A DNA stretch of 64,000 nucleotides from Mixta tenebrionis. Its GTDB lineage: Bacteria; Pseudomonadota; Gammaproteobacteria; Enterobacterales; Enterobacteriaceae. Below the pieces are notes generated by a model. The model was not told the origin of the DNA, ran no database searches, and worked only from the letters and a program-made list of their open reading frames with translations. Below are positions 1-7,691 of the stretch, piece by piece. The stretch spans positions 239,919 to 303,918 of the forward strand of contig NZ_VHQI01000007.1 in NCBI RefSeq assembly GCF_006517625.1, written 5' to 3'. The position numbers were made by a program, and so were the translations under genes. The first letter of the stretch is position 1, and each line of letters opens with the position of its first letter.

Positions 1-2
1 AA

Positions 3-161
3 GATCGCAACGCAACCGTTATCTGGCGTAAAGAGCAGAACAGCGCTATTACCGGCGATGAGCAGTTTTTACTGGGCGCCAGATATAAACTTTATGATGA
101 AAAAAAGTTTAAGCCGGGAACGGTAACAGGAACCGTTATCGCCTGGTTTGAATATGATTAA
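3..161 (+). CDS. Fimbrial-like protein, C-terminal 52 residues only
   Basis: The reading frame is open from the window edge to TAA at 159-161 and gives the last 52 residues of a protein that begins outside the window. The end (TGTVTGTVIAWFEYD in outline: short alternating hydrophobic and polar strands closing with an aromatic-acidic tail) resembles the last strand of chaperone-usher fimbrial subunits or adhesins, which are exported to the periplasm and assembled by donor-strand exchange. A LuxR-type regulator follows, which is common at the end of fimbrial operons. With no N-terminus or signal peptide visible the family call is tentative. Confidence 0.45.
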   Translation, partial: DRNATVIWRKEQNSAITGDEQFLLGARYKLYDEKKFKPGTVTGTVIAWFEYD

Positions 162-251
162 TAGCAGCCTCAACTAAAAATATAAAATACGTTAAACCAC
201 AAGCGTGCTTTTGCGCTTTTGTTACTTTACTCTAACCAGAGCGACAGCATC

Positions 252-761
252 ATGGAAATTATTTCTAATGACTTTTATTTTAAAACTGGGGTCATGGAAT
301 TGAGCAAAAAAATCTATCATCCTAACGCCCCCTCTTTTATTTTATTTGACAGAGGGGACGGGAATATTATTCTTACCTCACCGTCGGCGATATCAAAAAT
401 ACTTAAAAATCAATATGCTTTTCTGGAGTTTATATCATACCCCTTCTTTACGATAAGTAAGAAAGATTCGCTTAACGATATCAGGCTGGCCATGATGGTT
501 TTTTCCATGAACCACATGGATAATAAAACCCACAAGCCGTTACTTACCAAATCAGAAAGGCGCGTACTTTACTACTTGCTGGTTCATCAATCAAACAAAC
601 AGATTGCAGAATCGCTTGGCATGAAGACCCGCAGTATCAGTAATCATAAATATAATATTTTGAGGAAGTTAAACTTACACTCAACTTCCTGCCTGATAAA
701 AATACATCATCACTGGCAGCGGTTTTTAGCCCTGCACGGCGGAGATTTTTACTATATCTGA
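252..761 (+). CDS. LuxR-type helix-turn-helix regulator
   Basis: A 169-residue protein if started at ATG 252; a TTG at 219 would add 11 residues but I see no good ribosome site for either. The C-terminal third is a LuxR/FixJ helix-turn-helix: LTKSERRVLYYLL, then QSNKQIAESLGMKTRSISNH and KYNILRKLNL, matching the usual T-x-x-E-x-x-V-L...I-A...L-x-x-S...V-x-x-H pattern. The N-terminal 100 residues show no phospho-acceptor layout and are probably a ligand or interaction domain. It lies 90 bases after the probable fimbrial gene in the same direction, so a role controlling fimbrial expression is likely but inferred. Confidence 0.75.
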   Translation: MEIISNDFYFKTGVMELSKKIYHPNAPSFILFDRGDGNIILTSPSAISKILKNQYAFLEFISYPFFTISKKDSLNDIRLAMMVFSMNHMDNKTHKPLLTKSERRVLYYLLVHQSNKQIAESLGMKTRSISNHKYNILRKLNLHSTSCLIKIHHHWQRFLALHGGDFYYI

Positions 762-1231
762 CAGCTATCGCTGCACCAGAGCGAATGCTGGCTGGCTGGC
801 GGCGCAGCAACCTTACCGGCCGGTAACAACCCTGCGCCAGGTATCGTTGCCGCGCCGTTACCGGTTGTTGCCTGACATGCCTCACTTAACTTTACAAGCT
901 TAGCTGGCACTTTCAGATGAATTCTTTGTTGAGCTAGTTCCTGAGTTGTTCCCAAAAATCAGAGAGCGGATCAAGGGCGGAAAGTGCATAAGCTACTCTT
1001 ATGCTCAGACGGCGATTGAAGGGGCCAGTCTCCCTGGCCTGATTAGTGGAAGCGCCATTACATCAGAAACGTGGGCGGTAAAACCAGGGGACGGGAGACT
1101 TTATATCGCCTCCCGAAGGCGATCCTCACAGGCTACCGGAAGCTTGGTAGTCGTAAAAACAACAGTTCAGCCATGACATAATTAAACCACCGTTAAAAAT
1201 GCCAGCCAGAACCGATAAAGATAACCGCCAG
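762..1231. other. 470-base stretch without a convincing gene
   Basis: Short frames exist on both strands (for example 946-1176 forward) but none has a ribosome site, a recognisable domain or protein-like composition. It sits between the LuxR-type regulator and the end of the toxin-immunity remnant, in a region with other recombination scars, so it is probably decayed DNA. Confidence 0.5.
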
Positions 1232-1660
1232 TTACTGTATGTTATAGGTAAGCTGCACGGTTACTGGTTTTCCTGCATTTTCATAAGTCGCCGTAGGATC
1301 GAGACTGTATACCCGGCCACTGTATGCCACAGCAACCCTATCGCCATCACGTGTAATCGCCGAAATGCTGCCTGTTCCGGTCAGGAACGGCATCTGGTCA
1401 TGCAACACTTTTGTGATCTGATCCGGCGAGCCAGAGAGCTGCTGCGAGAGATAGTATCGATAAACGATCGGAACGGTTGCATTGCCACTGCTGTTTTTCG
1501 TTGTGTAAAGCCATAGATCCGGGCTAACCTGGTGACTCCCCTGATATACGTCATCAGCCTTTGCATCCCCGCCAGTCAGCCAGACGAACCCGATAACAAC
1601 GACCAGCAGAGCTACTGTCACCAAGGCATGCAAAACTTTAAAAACCGCACTGGCGGGCAT
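1232..1660 (-). CDS. Putative membrane-anchored immunity protein for the type-44 toxin
   Basis: A 142-residue protein from ATG 1660. Residues about 8-28 are one strongly hydrophobic segment (ALVTVALLVVVIGFVWL) that acts as a signal anchor, leaving about 110 residues outside the cytoplasm. The start lies 23 bases inside the end of the type-44 toxin frame on the same strand, the standard toxin-immunity overlap. I do not recognise the soluble domain, so immunity is inferred from position and size. If right, the periplasmic location suggests the cognate toxin acts in the periplasm. An upstream in-frame start would put about 40 residues over the toxin gene and is less likely. Confidence 0.55.
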   Translation of the reverse strand: MPASAVFKVLHALVTVALLVVVIGFVWLTGGDAKADDVYQGSHQVSPDLWLYTTKNSSGNATVPIVYRYYLSQQLSGSPDQITKVLHDQMPFLTGTGSISAITRDGDRVAVAYSGRVYSLDPTATYENAGKPVTVQLTYNIQ

Positions 1661-2066
1661 ACGCGATCCCCTCTCTGATAGCGGCCTGATCCTTCGGATC
1701 ATCGCCATAGGGCGGCTTCTGCCACGGGTAACCCCACTGAGGATGTGAAGTTTTTGCTCGCAGCTGAGCGGCTCCAGCACCCATTAACAGAATGTTTTCC
1801 GGAATGCCCGCTGCGGTGCCAGTGGCGCCATAGTTGAAATTTCCAAACTCAGCCCAGTATGGATTGAATTGTTTGTAATCCCATGGCCCTCGGTTTCTCA
1901 CCTTCTGATAGAACCAGATATATGTCTGCGGCGGCGTCATATTCCTGCCATAGCTGTGTTGCCTGGCTTCGGCCATATTGTTCCTGATTATCTGCGGGTC
2001 CGGACCGACAAGTGGTATTGATGCCATGCCTTCCTGTCCCTTTCCTGTTGTGACTCCATCCTGCAC
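1638..2066 (-). pseudogene. Orphan C-terminal toxin domain, polymorphic toxin type 44 (Ntox44), 5' part lost
   Basis: The frame carries the type-44 toxin signature: FYQKVRNRGPWDYKQ, FGNFNYGATGTAAG, then YPWQKPPYGDDPKDQAAI near the end. This domain occurs at the C-terminus of large exported polymorphic toxins, including T6SS-linked ones. Here it can only start at GTG 2066. Immediately upstream in the same frame a TGA (2073-2075) is preceded by codons for VNDIDPQTGL, which looks like the linker of a longer effector, so a nonsense change such as CGA to TGA split the frame. Beyond about 2130 the sequence turns into an integrase remnant on the other strand, so the delivery domain is gone. Probably silent. 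Confidence 0.65.
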
Positions 2067-2158
2067 AGAAAATCACAGCCCTGTTTGTGGGTCAATGTCA
2101 TTTACCCGATCGGGTCTTTCTTGCGGCGCATTTCCAGAGAGTGCCGCTTTGCCGTCAG

Positions 2159-2302
2159 TCCCACCGCCTCCGGCATACAATAGCGACTAATCTGATGAAG
2201 TCCCCGGACAGGAATATTCAGGCGGTTAAGCGTTTGCTGGGCTATTTCAGTTTGCGCTCTACGTTGGTGTACATCGATGAAGTAATTGATTCACAGAGCT
2301 AA
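2159..2302 (+). pseudogene. 3' remnant of a tyrosine recombinase (integrase)
   Basis: The last 46 codons of a phage-type integrase remain: HRLRHTIATNLMK carries the H-x-L-R-H catalytic block, followed by NIQAVKRLLGY and STLVYID with the candidate nucleophile tyrosine. No N-terminal or core-binding part is present upstream; that DNA is shared with the toxin remnant on the opposite strand. It is unlike the P4-type integrase at the right end of the window in sequence and orientation, so it marks a second, older mobile element lost from this site. Confidence 0.7.
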
Positions 2303-2403
2303 ATTCTGAAACAGGAGCTGGTAAGACGAGATGTCAGAGCATAATAATACACCCTCGACATAATTTGATATTTTCAGTCAGAAACTGTAGAAACCGAATA
2401 TGA

Positions 2404-2435
2404 AAAAGCCCGCTTGCGGTAACAAGCGGGCTTTT
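2404..2435 (+). terminator. Rho-independent terminator
   Basis: Perfect 13-base stem AAAAGCCCGCTTG / CAAGCGGGCTTTT around a six-base loop (CGGTAA), giving a U-run in both directions. It follows the integrase remnant on the plus strand and faces the 3' end of the small minus-strand gene at 2518. Confidence 0.85.
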
Positions 2436-2517
2436 CAAGAGCCATTTACTCAACAACCGGACAATGGTATTGCTGTATAGATCTACCATTTAACTCCTGG
2501 TTATTGCCTGTTCGGAC

Positions 2518-2802
2518 TCATTTCGTACCTGTCGAACTTTCGTTCTGATACATCGACAAGTATTTCTGAATAGTGGTGCCCGGACTCGGAATTGATTTAG
2601 TTGCGTATTTGTATTGATATATATGGTTTTTATTGTGTTTTATAAATATTGAGGCCCCCAGTAAGGCCCCCATCTGCAGGGCGTCAAAATTTGACGGTTG
2701 AACGGGAATTTTTACGCCCATCTGAAGTGTTTTGGATTGCACGGTGCCCTGGCTGTTTACGGAATCGTAGTGAGCACCATCAGCGTTTGAAAATGATACC
2801 AT
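2518..2802 (-). CDS. Hypothetical 94-residue protein crossing the left attachment repeat
   Basis: An open frame of 94 codons, 11 bases downstream of the DUF4942 gene on the same strand, with AGGAGCCAGGTT before its ATG. I recognise no domain; the middle (ALQMGALLGASIFI) is hydrophobic. The tRNA-Phe-like repeat at 2574-2592 lies inside the frame and encodes SPGTT, so the last about 25 residues may derive from DNA outside the island. The native protein may therefore have ended differently, and this could be a hybrid created by integration. Confidence 0.5.
   Translation of the reverse strand: MVSFSNADGAHYDSVNSQGTVQSKTLQMGVKIPVQPSNFDALQMGALLGASIFIKHNKNHIYQYKYATKSIPSPGTTIQKYLSMYQNESSTGTK
2574..2592 (-). 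repeat. Left attachment-site remnant (3' end of tRNA-Phe)
   Basis: TGGTGCCCGGACTCGGAAT on the plus strand is the reverse complement of the last 19 bases of the tRNA-Phe gene including CCA. The same bases in the same orientation start the 49-base copy at 63862, and the two bases before each copy (AG) also agree. Identity of about 21 bases is far beyond chance, so the two are best read as the direct repeats that bound the island. Confidence 0.8.
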
Positions 2803-2813
2803 AACCTGGCTCC

Positions 2814-3659
2814 TTAGTGTTTAGTGGGCAACGCCCCTGGATAGTGTCGGGCGATGATATCGTTCAGTTTATCGACCAGTTCAGGTCTCTTGAATACGAT
2901 GTGCGCTGTTCCCTTCTGAAAATATTTGATTGCAAACATTTCATCCTCATAGTGATTACTGTGCCTGTTTTCATGGATATGATCGCCGAGACGACGGGTA
3001 ACATCAGCTCGGTTGTCAGGAACAGGCTTTCCGTCCAGGATCATCAGCATGCGTTCAAGATCCGCCAGACGATCACGTTGCCATCCCCAGTTAAGCCCAA
3101 ATCCCCAACGATCATATTTCACCAGCCCTGTCACGATGATCTTTTTCCCAAACTTACACGGGCTGTTACTCTTGTAGTCCCAGCTCAGACCTTTAAACAC
3201 ATTTATCGCCCCACGTTCAAATACGTCACCTTTACTAAGATGCAGCTGCTCGAATGTGTTGAGAATATTCTCTTCGCTGATAGCCGGAATATCGTCTATT
3301 TCCAGACTGTTGTACCACTGGTCACGCGCCTGAGCGTCCATGAGCGCCAGCATTCCCGACTTATTCATCAGGTCTTTCCAGATGCTGCGATCGATATTTC
3401 GGGTGATGGCTTTTATCGCTGTTTCTGGTTTTTCCATCAACCAGCAGTCGTAACGGTATTGCCGTACTCCCCATTCATTCGATTTACCTCCGCCGACACT
3501 GCTTGTCAGGGCAGAGATATCGTCAAGTTGTTGTATCAGCGTTTCAATCTGCACCAGCGCGGTATTACGTCCGGTGACGATGCGTTCAATGCTGGTGGAG
3601 CAAATCACATCGGTGTGGCCGGTGATGACTTCGGGTTCGGTGAGGGTAAGGTCTGACAT
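2814..3659 (-). CDS. DUF4942 domain protein
   Basis: 281 residues from ATG 3659 (AAGGA eight bases upstream; a second ATG at 3662 is equally usable). The run GVRQYRYDCWLMEKPE near the start and the C-terminal half with FKGLSWDYKSNSPCKFGKKI, then GWQRDRLADLERMLMILDGK, match the DUF4942 proteins that accompany cbtA/yeeV loci in CP4-57-like islands. The biochemical role is unknown to me; some relatives are fused to methyltransferase-like parts but I see no SAM-binding motif here. It is the most distal intact gene of the minus-strand block, separated from the DUF957 gene by a hairpin. Confidence 0.75.
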   Translation of the reverse strand: MSDLTLTEPEVITGHTDVICSTSIERIVTGRNTALVQIETLIQQLDDISALTSSVGGGKSNEWGVRQYRYDCWLMEKPETAIKAITRNIDRSIWKDLMNKSGMLALMDAQARDQWYNSLEIDDIPAISEENILNTFEQLHLSKGDVFERGAINVFKGLSWDYKSNSPCKFGKKIIVTGLVKYDRWGFGLNWGWQRDRLADLERMLMILDGKPVPDNRADVTRRLGDHIHENRHSNHYEDEMFAIKYFQKGTAHIVFKRPELVDKLNDIIARHYPGALPTKH

Positions 3660-3682
3660 CATTTTTTTCCTTATATAAAGCA

Positions 3683-3710
3683 AAACGCCAGCCGGTGAGG
3701 GCTGGCGCTT
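3683..3710 (-). terminator. Hairpin, probable terminator or attenuator
   Basis: AAGCGCCAGCC / GGCTGGCGTTTT on the minus strand around a short loop, in the 80 bases between the DUF957-like gene and the DUF4942 gene. The U-run is only four bases, so read-through is likely partial. Confidence 0.6.
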
Positions 3711-3739
3711 ATGAGTAAGTGATGAGTACGGTTCGGTGG

Positions 3740-3943
3740 TTAATCTGTACTGGCCTGTTGCAAAAGCTGAAGATGGTGGAGATCGCGAACGTTCTGTAAT
3801 GCCTGTTCAACTCGGGGCAACAACTTTGCTGAATCGGTGTTGTCTTCGTCGTTGTCGAAGATAATCTCGCTGCCACAATCGATGTTGTCCTGCAGCCAGC
3901 CAGTCAGGATGTTGAGAGCCGCTTCAGTGGTTAATTCCGGCAT
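3740..3943 (-). CDS. DUF957-like small protein
   Basis: 67 residues, acidic (DNDEDNTDSAKLL in the middle), no membrane segment or signal. Its size, the opening MPELTTEAALNIL and its place directly after the DUF5983 gene match small DUF957 proteins of the yeeU-yeeV neighbourhood in enterobacterial islands. Function unknown. Same strand and likely same transcript as the upstream cbeA-cbtA genes, with a 29-base gap. Confidence 0.65.
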   Translation of the reverse strand: MPELTTEAALNILTGWLQDNIDCGSEIIFDNDEDNTDSAKLLPRVEQALQNVRDLHHLQLLQQASTD

Positions 3944-3972
3944 GTGAAAACCTTATGGAGATTGAGGTTGCG

Positions 3973-4464
3973 CTACCAGTCAAACGTAGCGAAGCCCGGC
4001 AGCACTTCGCCAAAGGCATCCAGATGAATGATGCCAGCGGAGTAGTGACGGATAAGCGTCACCACTAACTGACGGCAGGATTTTGACACCCCGAGGCGCT
4101 TGAGGCGTAAGACCGGAAACGACCACGCGCCCAGGTGGAGCAGATAACCCGAGCCGGTGTACAAAATCCATTCAGACTCACCAAAGTCTTCATGCTGGTG
4201 TGAAAGAGTAAACAGCAGAGCATTGTCTTCCTCCGTGATATGCGCGGTACTGCACTGAATGCCGTTAACGCGGGCGACGGGCGGAAGCGGATCTTCAACA
4301 ACCAGTTTCCCCGGGGCATCAGCAACACGAAGCGAGTAGCCATTATCACAGACCATATCAATCAGTTCGGCCAGTTCAATTCCGTCGATATCAACAGCGA
4401 CCCGGCCCATATTGAGGGCCAGTATATTGACGGCATCAGCCTTCACGGTCAGAGACAGCTTCAT
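3973..4464 (-). CDS. DUF5983 family protein (YeeW-type)
   Basis: 163 residues. The frame ILALNMGRVAVDIDGIELAE, then STAHITEEDNALLFTLS, WILYTGSGYL and the closing EVLPGFATFDW are the hallmarks of the DUF5983 family found right after cbtA. Its ATG overlaps the cbtA stop codon by four bases (ATGA), so translation is probably coupled to the toxin. No catalytic motif is visible and the role is unknown; coupling suggests it modulates or depends on the toxin-antitoxin pair. Confidence 0.8.
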   Translation of the reverse strand: MKLSLTVKADAVNILALNMGRVAVDIDGIELAELIDMVCDNGYSLRVADAPGKLVVEDPLPPVARVNGIQCSTAHITEEDNALLFTLSHQHEDFGESEWILYTGSGYLLHLGAWSFPVLRLKRLGVSKSCRQLVVTLIRHYSAGIIHLDAFGEVLPGFATFDW

Positions 4465-4838
4465 TGAGTCGCTCCGCTGTATTTGCCGGTGGTGATATCG
4501 GTTACCATTCTGTAGCCGTTGCGCGTCATCAATCCACAGGCCTTACGGGCGCGGAGGATATCAATACTGCTGATGAGCGTGGACTGTGTTTCTGCACTGA
4601 CACTGCGACGATCGATACGGACAAGATCGTACTTTTCGACGATGAAATTCACCGCGTCGCACAGTGAAATACCTGCGTCAATATGTTCCGGAATGACACC
4701 ATCGGTGCCAAACGGAGTGTCGTTAAGTGAAAGGCCGTAATGCTGTTCCAGCAGATATATAAGAAGTTGCTGCCAGATTTCAACGGGCGTCGGACGTGGC
4801 GAAGCCTCCTGCGTGGAGGATAGTGGTTGGGTTTGCAT
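4461..4838 (-). CDS. cbtA: CbtA (YeeV) family toxin
   Basis: 125 residues, the normal length. Recognised by RPTPVEIWQQLLIYLLEQHY, LNDTPFGTD, IDAGISLCDAVNFIVEKYDL, then SSIDILRARKACGLMTRNGY and TDITTGKY. In E. coli, CbtA binds FtsZ and MreB, blocks their polymerisation and rounds up the cell. It follows the antitoxin gene cbeA on the same strand with a 51-base gap and overlaps the DUF5983 gene by four bases. All conserved blocks are present, so the toxin looks intact. Confidence 0.93.
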   Translation of the reverse strand: MQTQPLSSTQEASPRPTPVEIWQQLLIYLLEQHYGLSLNDTPFGTDGVIPEHIDAGISLCDAVNFIVEKYDLVRIDRRSVSAETQSTLISSIDILRARKACGLMTRNGYRMVTDITTGKYSGATQ

Positions 4839-4889
4839 AGTGGGATCTTTTTGTTGATGGGTTAAAACGAGGGAAAGTAGTGCGAAAGT

Positions 4890-5252
4890 TTACGCGGTTG
4901 CTTCAGATGGTGTCGGGTAAATCGCTACGTACATGTATCCATGCGAGCCGAGGCTGTCCGCCTCGCAGGTCAGCCCTTTTGCGTATAACGTGACACAGTG
5001 CTGATGGCGGGGACTGAGCTCACCGGAAACCAGCATTAACTCCAGTTGTTTGAGCAGTACCGGAAATGCCTGGTCGAGATGGCGTAAATCCGCGTCGCGG
5101 AACTGCCCAGTGATACTGGCACGGTCAGCGAGATAGTGCAGCCGGTTGCCCTCCTGCACCAGGCGAGCGCCAAAACAGGGCGTGATACTGCGTTTAAGCC
5201 CCCACCAGGGGTCAGTGATATCGTGGTTTTCTGCCGGTATTTTATTCGACAA
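4890..5252 (-). CDS. cbeA: CbeA (YeeU) family antitoxin
   Basis: 120 residues. DPWWGLKRSITPCFGARLVQ, EGNRLHYLADRASITG, then FPVLLKQLELML and HCVTLYAKGLTCEADSLGSHGY identify the YeeU/YfjZ/YafW family. The E. coli protein counters CbtA indirectly by promoting FtsZ and MreB bundling, the basis for calling it a type IV system. It precedes cbtA, the usual antitoxin-first order, and follows the DUF987 gene by 23 bases. Confidence 0.93.
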   Translation of the reverse strand: MSNKIPAENHDITDPWWGLKRSITPCFGARLVQEGNRLHYLADRASITGQFRDADLRHLDQAFPVLLKQLELMLVSGELSPRHQHCVTLYAKGLTCEADSLGSHGYMYVAIYPTPSEATA

Positions 5253-5275
5253 TTTTAGCCTTCCTTAAACGTGTG

Positions 5276-5497
5276 TTAATTCAGCGTGACGCTGCGTAAT
5301 ACGACATAAGGGCCATTGCGGTCCTGGCGACGCTCTGCGAATACGGCCAGTACCCCTCTGATATCTTCCACCTCGCGACCGGCATAGTGGCAGACACTGC
5401 CGGACCACTTATATTTGCCGGTACAGAAGCGAAACAACCGAGACTGCGGATGCTGGCGGTATATCGCCATTGCCTGGCGTTTACTGATAATCTTCAT
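5276..5497 (-). CDS. yeeT: DUF987 family protein (YeeT)
   Basis: 73 residues. MKIISKRQAMAIYRQHPQSR, LFRFCTGKYKWSGSVCHYAGREV and FAERRQDRNGPYV are the DUF987 core found in YeeT, YkfH and relatives. Role unknown. It lies between the RadC-like gene (14-base gap) and cbeA, exactly the order yeeS-yeeT-yeeU-yeeV of CP4-44, and has a GGAGG-containing site just upstream of its ATG. Confidence 0.88.
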   Translation of the reverse strand: MKIISKRQAMAIYRQHPQSRLFRFCTGKYKWSGSVCHYAGREVEDIRGVLAVFAERRQDRNGPYVVLRSVTLN

Positions 5498-5511
5498 CGC
5501 TATTTTCCTCC

Positions 5512-5991
5512 TTAAAGCCAGCCTCTCTCAGAAAACGAGACGATCTCCATACCGCCGACCACCAGGTGATCCAGCAGACGAATATCAACCAGTTCCAGCG
5601 CCTGCTGAATACGCGTAGTGACCTGATGATCGGCCTTGCTGGGTTCCGCCTCCCCGGAGGGATGGCTATGTGCCACGATGACAGCGGCGCAGTTATGCTT
5701 CAGACCGGCCTTCACCACTTCGCGGGGATGGACCTGCGTATGGTTGATGGTGCCGGTGAAAAGTGTTTCATGGGCTATCAGGCGATGCTGGTTATCGAGA
5801 AAGAGCGCGGTAAACTCTTCCCGCTCCAGTGAAGCAAGCTGCAGACGCAGCCAGTCGCGGACGGCATGGCTGGAAGTAAATGACGCGCCGGGTTCACGTA
5901 GCTGGCCCTCCAGCAGGGTTAAGGCTTCCCTGACCGTCTGCTGGTCGGCAGGGGCTAATTCACGGGCAAACAGTGGTAACTGTTGTTCCAT
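5512..5991 (-). CDS. yeeS: RadC-like JAB/JAMM domain protein (YeeS)
   Basis: 159 residues from ATG 5991, chosen because MEQQLPLF matches the short start of YeeS-type proteins and has GAGGT upstream; an earlier start would add 34 residues over the next gene. The JAMM metal site is visible: a glutamate in LEREEF, then [14 protein letters not shown] giving H-x-H...S-x-x-[18 protein letters not shown] is the family signature. RadC proteins were once tied to DNA repair, but the island versions have no proven role; relatives promote recombination or element maintenance. Confidence 0.9.
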   Translation of the reverse strand: MEQQLPLFARELAPADQQTVREALTLLEGQLREPGASFTSSHAVRDWLRLQLASLEREEFTALFLDNQHRLIAHETLFTGTINHTQVHPREVVKAGLKHNCAAVIVAHSHPSGEAEPSKADHQVTTRIQQALELVDIRLLDHLVVGGMEIVSFSERGWL

Positions 5992-6002
5992 AGCAGCTGA
6001 CC

Positions 6003-6482
6003 TCAGTCGATGATGTGCATGATAGCGCTGCATTCCGCATGGTTGAGCGCGTAGTCCCGCAGGCGATAATAGTGTTCCGTCATGGCGTCGCATTCAGTGC
6101 GGCAGGCGTGGTGGCTGTATGCCATCAGACAAACTGCTATCCCGGCAGCTTCAGCGCTGAGTGCACCGCCGTTACCGTTCAGGGTGTTGAACAGCGTCCA
6201 GGGTTCATTGTTCTCCGATTCCGGGGCCATAAACGCGCCGCCGTTGTTCAGCGTGTAAAACTGCCAGATGCCGCCGCTGTAGTCAGCGCAGAAGCGGTCC
6301 ATCCAGGCGAAGACGGTCGGTTCGAGGATTATCCACTGCGGTATGCTGCCGAAGTGCTGCGGCCAGAACCCCACGCGCTGCTCGTCCTGTACGAGGGTAG
6401 CGGTCAACGCGGGTGCAGAAGCGGTACCTGCAGGTTGTAACGGTAACGGTAGAGCGTCGTTGAGGTTGATAATGTCGGTCAT
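6003..6482 (-). CDS. ArdB/KlcA family anti-restriction protein
   Basis: 159 residues. [40 protein letters not shown] and [10 protein letters not shown], then [17 protein letters not shown] and [20 protein letters not shown] are the ArdB/KlcA (YafX) signature. These proteins relieve type I restriction of incoming DNA and are carried by plasmids and islands. The gene is 11 bases upstream of the RadC-like gene, same strand, in the usual order. Full length, so likely functional. Confidence 0.92.
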   Translation of the reverse strand: MTDIINLNDALPLPLQPAGTASAPALTATLVQDEQRVGFWPQHFGSIPQWIILEPTVFAWMDRFCADYSGGIWQFYTLNNGGAFMAPESENNEPWTLFNTLNGNGGALSAEAAGIAVCLMAYSHHACRTECDAMTEHYYRLRDYALNHAECSAIMHIID

Positions 6483-6498
6483 GTTAGTTTTTCCTCGT

Positions 6499-6753
6499 TT
6501 ATTTATCGGGTTGGGGATGCAGATTCAGCCGGAGTGACGGACAGGACTGCGCATAGCCATCCTCATCACAGTGGGAGGGCCAGTGGCCATCAGCGAGACT
6601 TAACCGGCAGAGACTGAGCTCGCCGGGGCGGTAAAGCAGATGTGCGCACCAGGCGCACAGGTCGTCATCAGAGATGGAGCGACAGCCCGGGAGGGGCTGC
6701 AGGGTGAACAGGTACGGTGGAATCGGATTAGCGCCTTCAGGGATGCGCGGCAT
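6499..6753 (-). CDS. Small hypothetical protein coupled to the DUF932 gene
   Basis: 84 residues from ATG 6753, whose A is the last base of the DUF932 stop codon (TAATG), so translation is coupled. The sequence is rich in proline, cysteine and tryptophan (CAWCAHLLYRPGELSLCRL) with a C-x-x-C that could bind a metal, but I recognise no family. Sits between the DUF932 and ArdB genes where CP4-57-type islands often carry one short gene. Confidence 0.65.
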   Translation of the reverse strand: MPRIPEGANPIPPYLFTLQPLPGCRSISDDDLCAWCAHLLYRPGELSLCRLSLADGHWPSHCDEDGYAQSCPSLRLNLHPQPDK

Positions 6754-7571
6754 TAACACAGGGTCTCCAGCAGGCTTTCCGCCATGACCCACAGTGCCCG
6801 GTTGAGTTTAATATCGCCGTCAATACTATTGACCGCGCGGGTGTGGCTGCGTTTGCCCTTCGCGGTGCGGCCGGGCAGACCGCCTTTCAGCAGATTTTCC
6901 TGCAGCCTCTGGTAGGTCGTCCACAGGTCATCCTGGCGGTCTTCATAGCGTCGTGGGATCAATATCTGGGATGCCGTTACCGGTTGGTGCTCTTCGCCAA
7001 AACGGTATGTCAGTGCCGCCTGTGCCAGCGCCTGTTGTGCCGGGGGCGGGAGATGCAGTGACTGCATGGCGTCACGTTTCTCTTCCACCTGGTCAAAGAC
7101 GCCAAGGACTTCGTAAGCGCCTTCGATAACCTTCTCCACCACATTCCCCCGGTGCGGAACTCTGATCTCGCCAAACGACTGTCCGCAGACGAGCGAATTC
7201 GTGCACACGCTTCGAAATATGCCTGGAAGTAACTGAAAACTGGACTCACCACCGTGCGAATTCAGGATGATGATTTCCGGCACCTGCAGACTGTTTATCT
7301 GACCGGCGCGACGCAGCCGGAGCATGTGCTTGGTATGCTCCCGGCGGCCCGGATCGCGGACGCGCGACTGGCAGGCAAAAAACGGCTGAAACCCTTCACG
7401 CTGCAGGTTCTCCAGCAGGGTAATGGTCGGGATGTAAGTATATTTTTCGCTTCTGGATGCGTGTTTGTTTTCCCCGAAGACGCTGGGGACGACCTGCATC
7501 AGTTCTTCACGGGTTAACGGACGATCGTGTCGTATCTGGTTAATGTGGCCAAAGCGGCTGGCTAATCGCAT
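6753..7571 (-). CDS. DUF932 family protein (YfjQ/YafZ type)
   Basis: 272 residues from ATG 7571, which has AAGGAG eight bases upstream. YTYIPTITLLENLQREGFQP and HTKHMLRLRR, then IILNSHGGESSFQLLPGIFR and CTNSLVCGQ are the DUF932 core. Family members are common on plasmids and islands and some are phage recombination-like or anti-restriction neighbours; no activity is shown for this subgroup. Heads the short operon DUF932, small protein, ArdB, YeeS, YeeT, CbeA, CbtA. Confidence 0.88.
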   Translation of the reverse strand: MRLASRFGHINQIRHDRPLTREELMQVVPSVFGENKHASRSEKYTYIPTITLLENLQREGFQPFFACQSRVRDPGRREHTKHMLRLRRAGQINSLQVPEIIILNSHGGESSFQLLPGIFRSVCTNSLVCGQSFGEIRVPHRGNVVEKVIEGAYEVLGVFDQVEEKRDAMQSLHLPPPAQQALAQAALTYRFGEEHQPVTASQILIPRRYEDRQDDLWTTYQRLQENLLKGGLPGRTAKGKRSHTRAVNSIDGDIKLNRALWVMAESLLETLC

Positions 7572-7610
7572 GATTAACTCCTTGTATCGATAGTGAAATA
7601 AAAACAAAAA

Positions 7611-7641
7611 GGCCATGCTCCCGAAGGAGCATGGCCTTTTT
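7611..7641 (-). terminator. Strong bidirectional terminator
   Basis: An 11-base perfect stem GGCCATGCTCC / GGAGCATGGCC with a CGAA loop, with A and T runs of five on either side. On the minus strand it ends the operon of exported proteins and separates it from the DUF932 gene. Confidence 0.92.
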
Positions 7642-7691
7642 GTAATCAGGTGTAGATGGCTTACTGGCTGGAGAGCCAGAAATGTGAGAAA

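Noticed and set aside
946..1176. 76-codon plus-strand frame in the left flank
   Set aside because: No recognisable domain, ribosome site or coupling to neighbours; probably decayed DNA.
2817..3656. 279-codon plus-strand frame
   Set aside because: Exactly opposite the DUF4942 gene, which has family motifs and a ribosome site.
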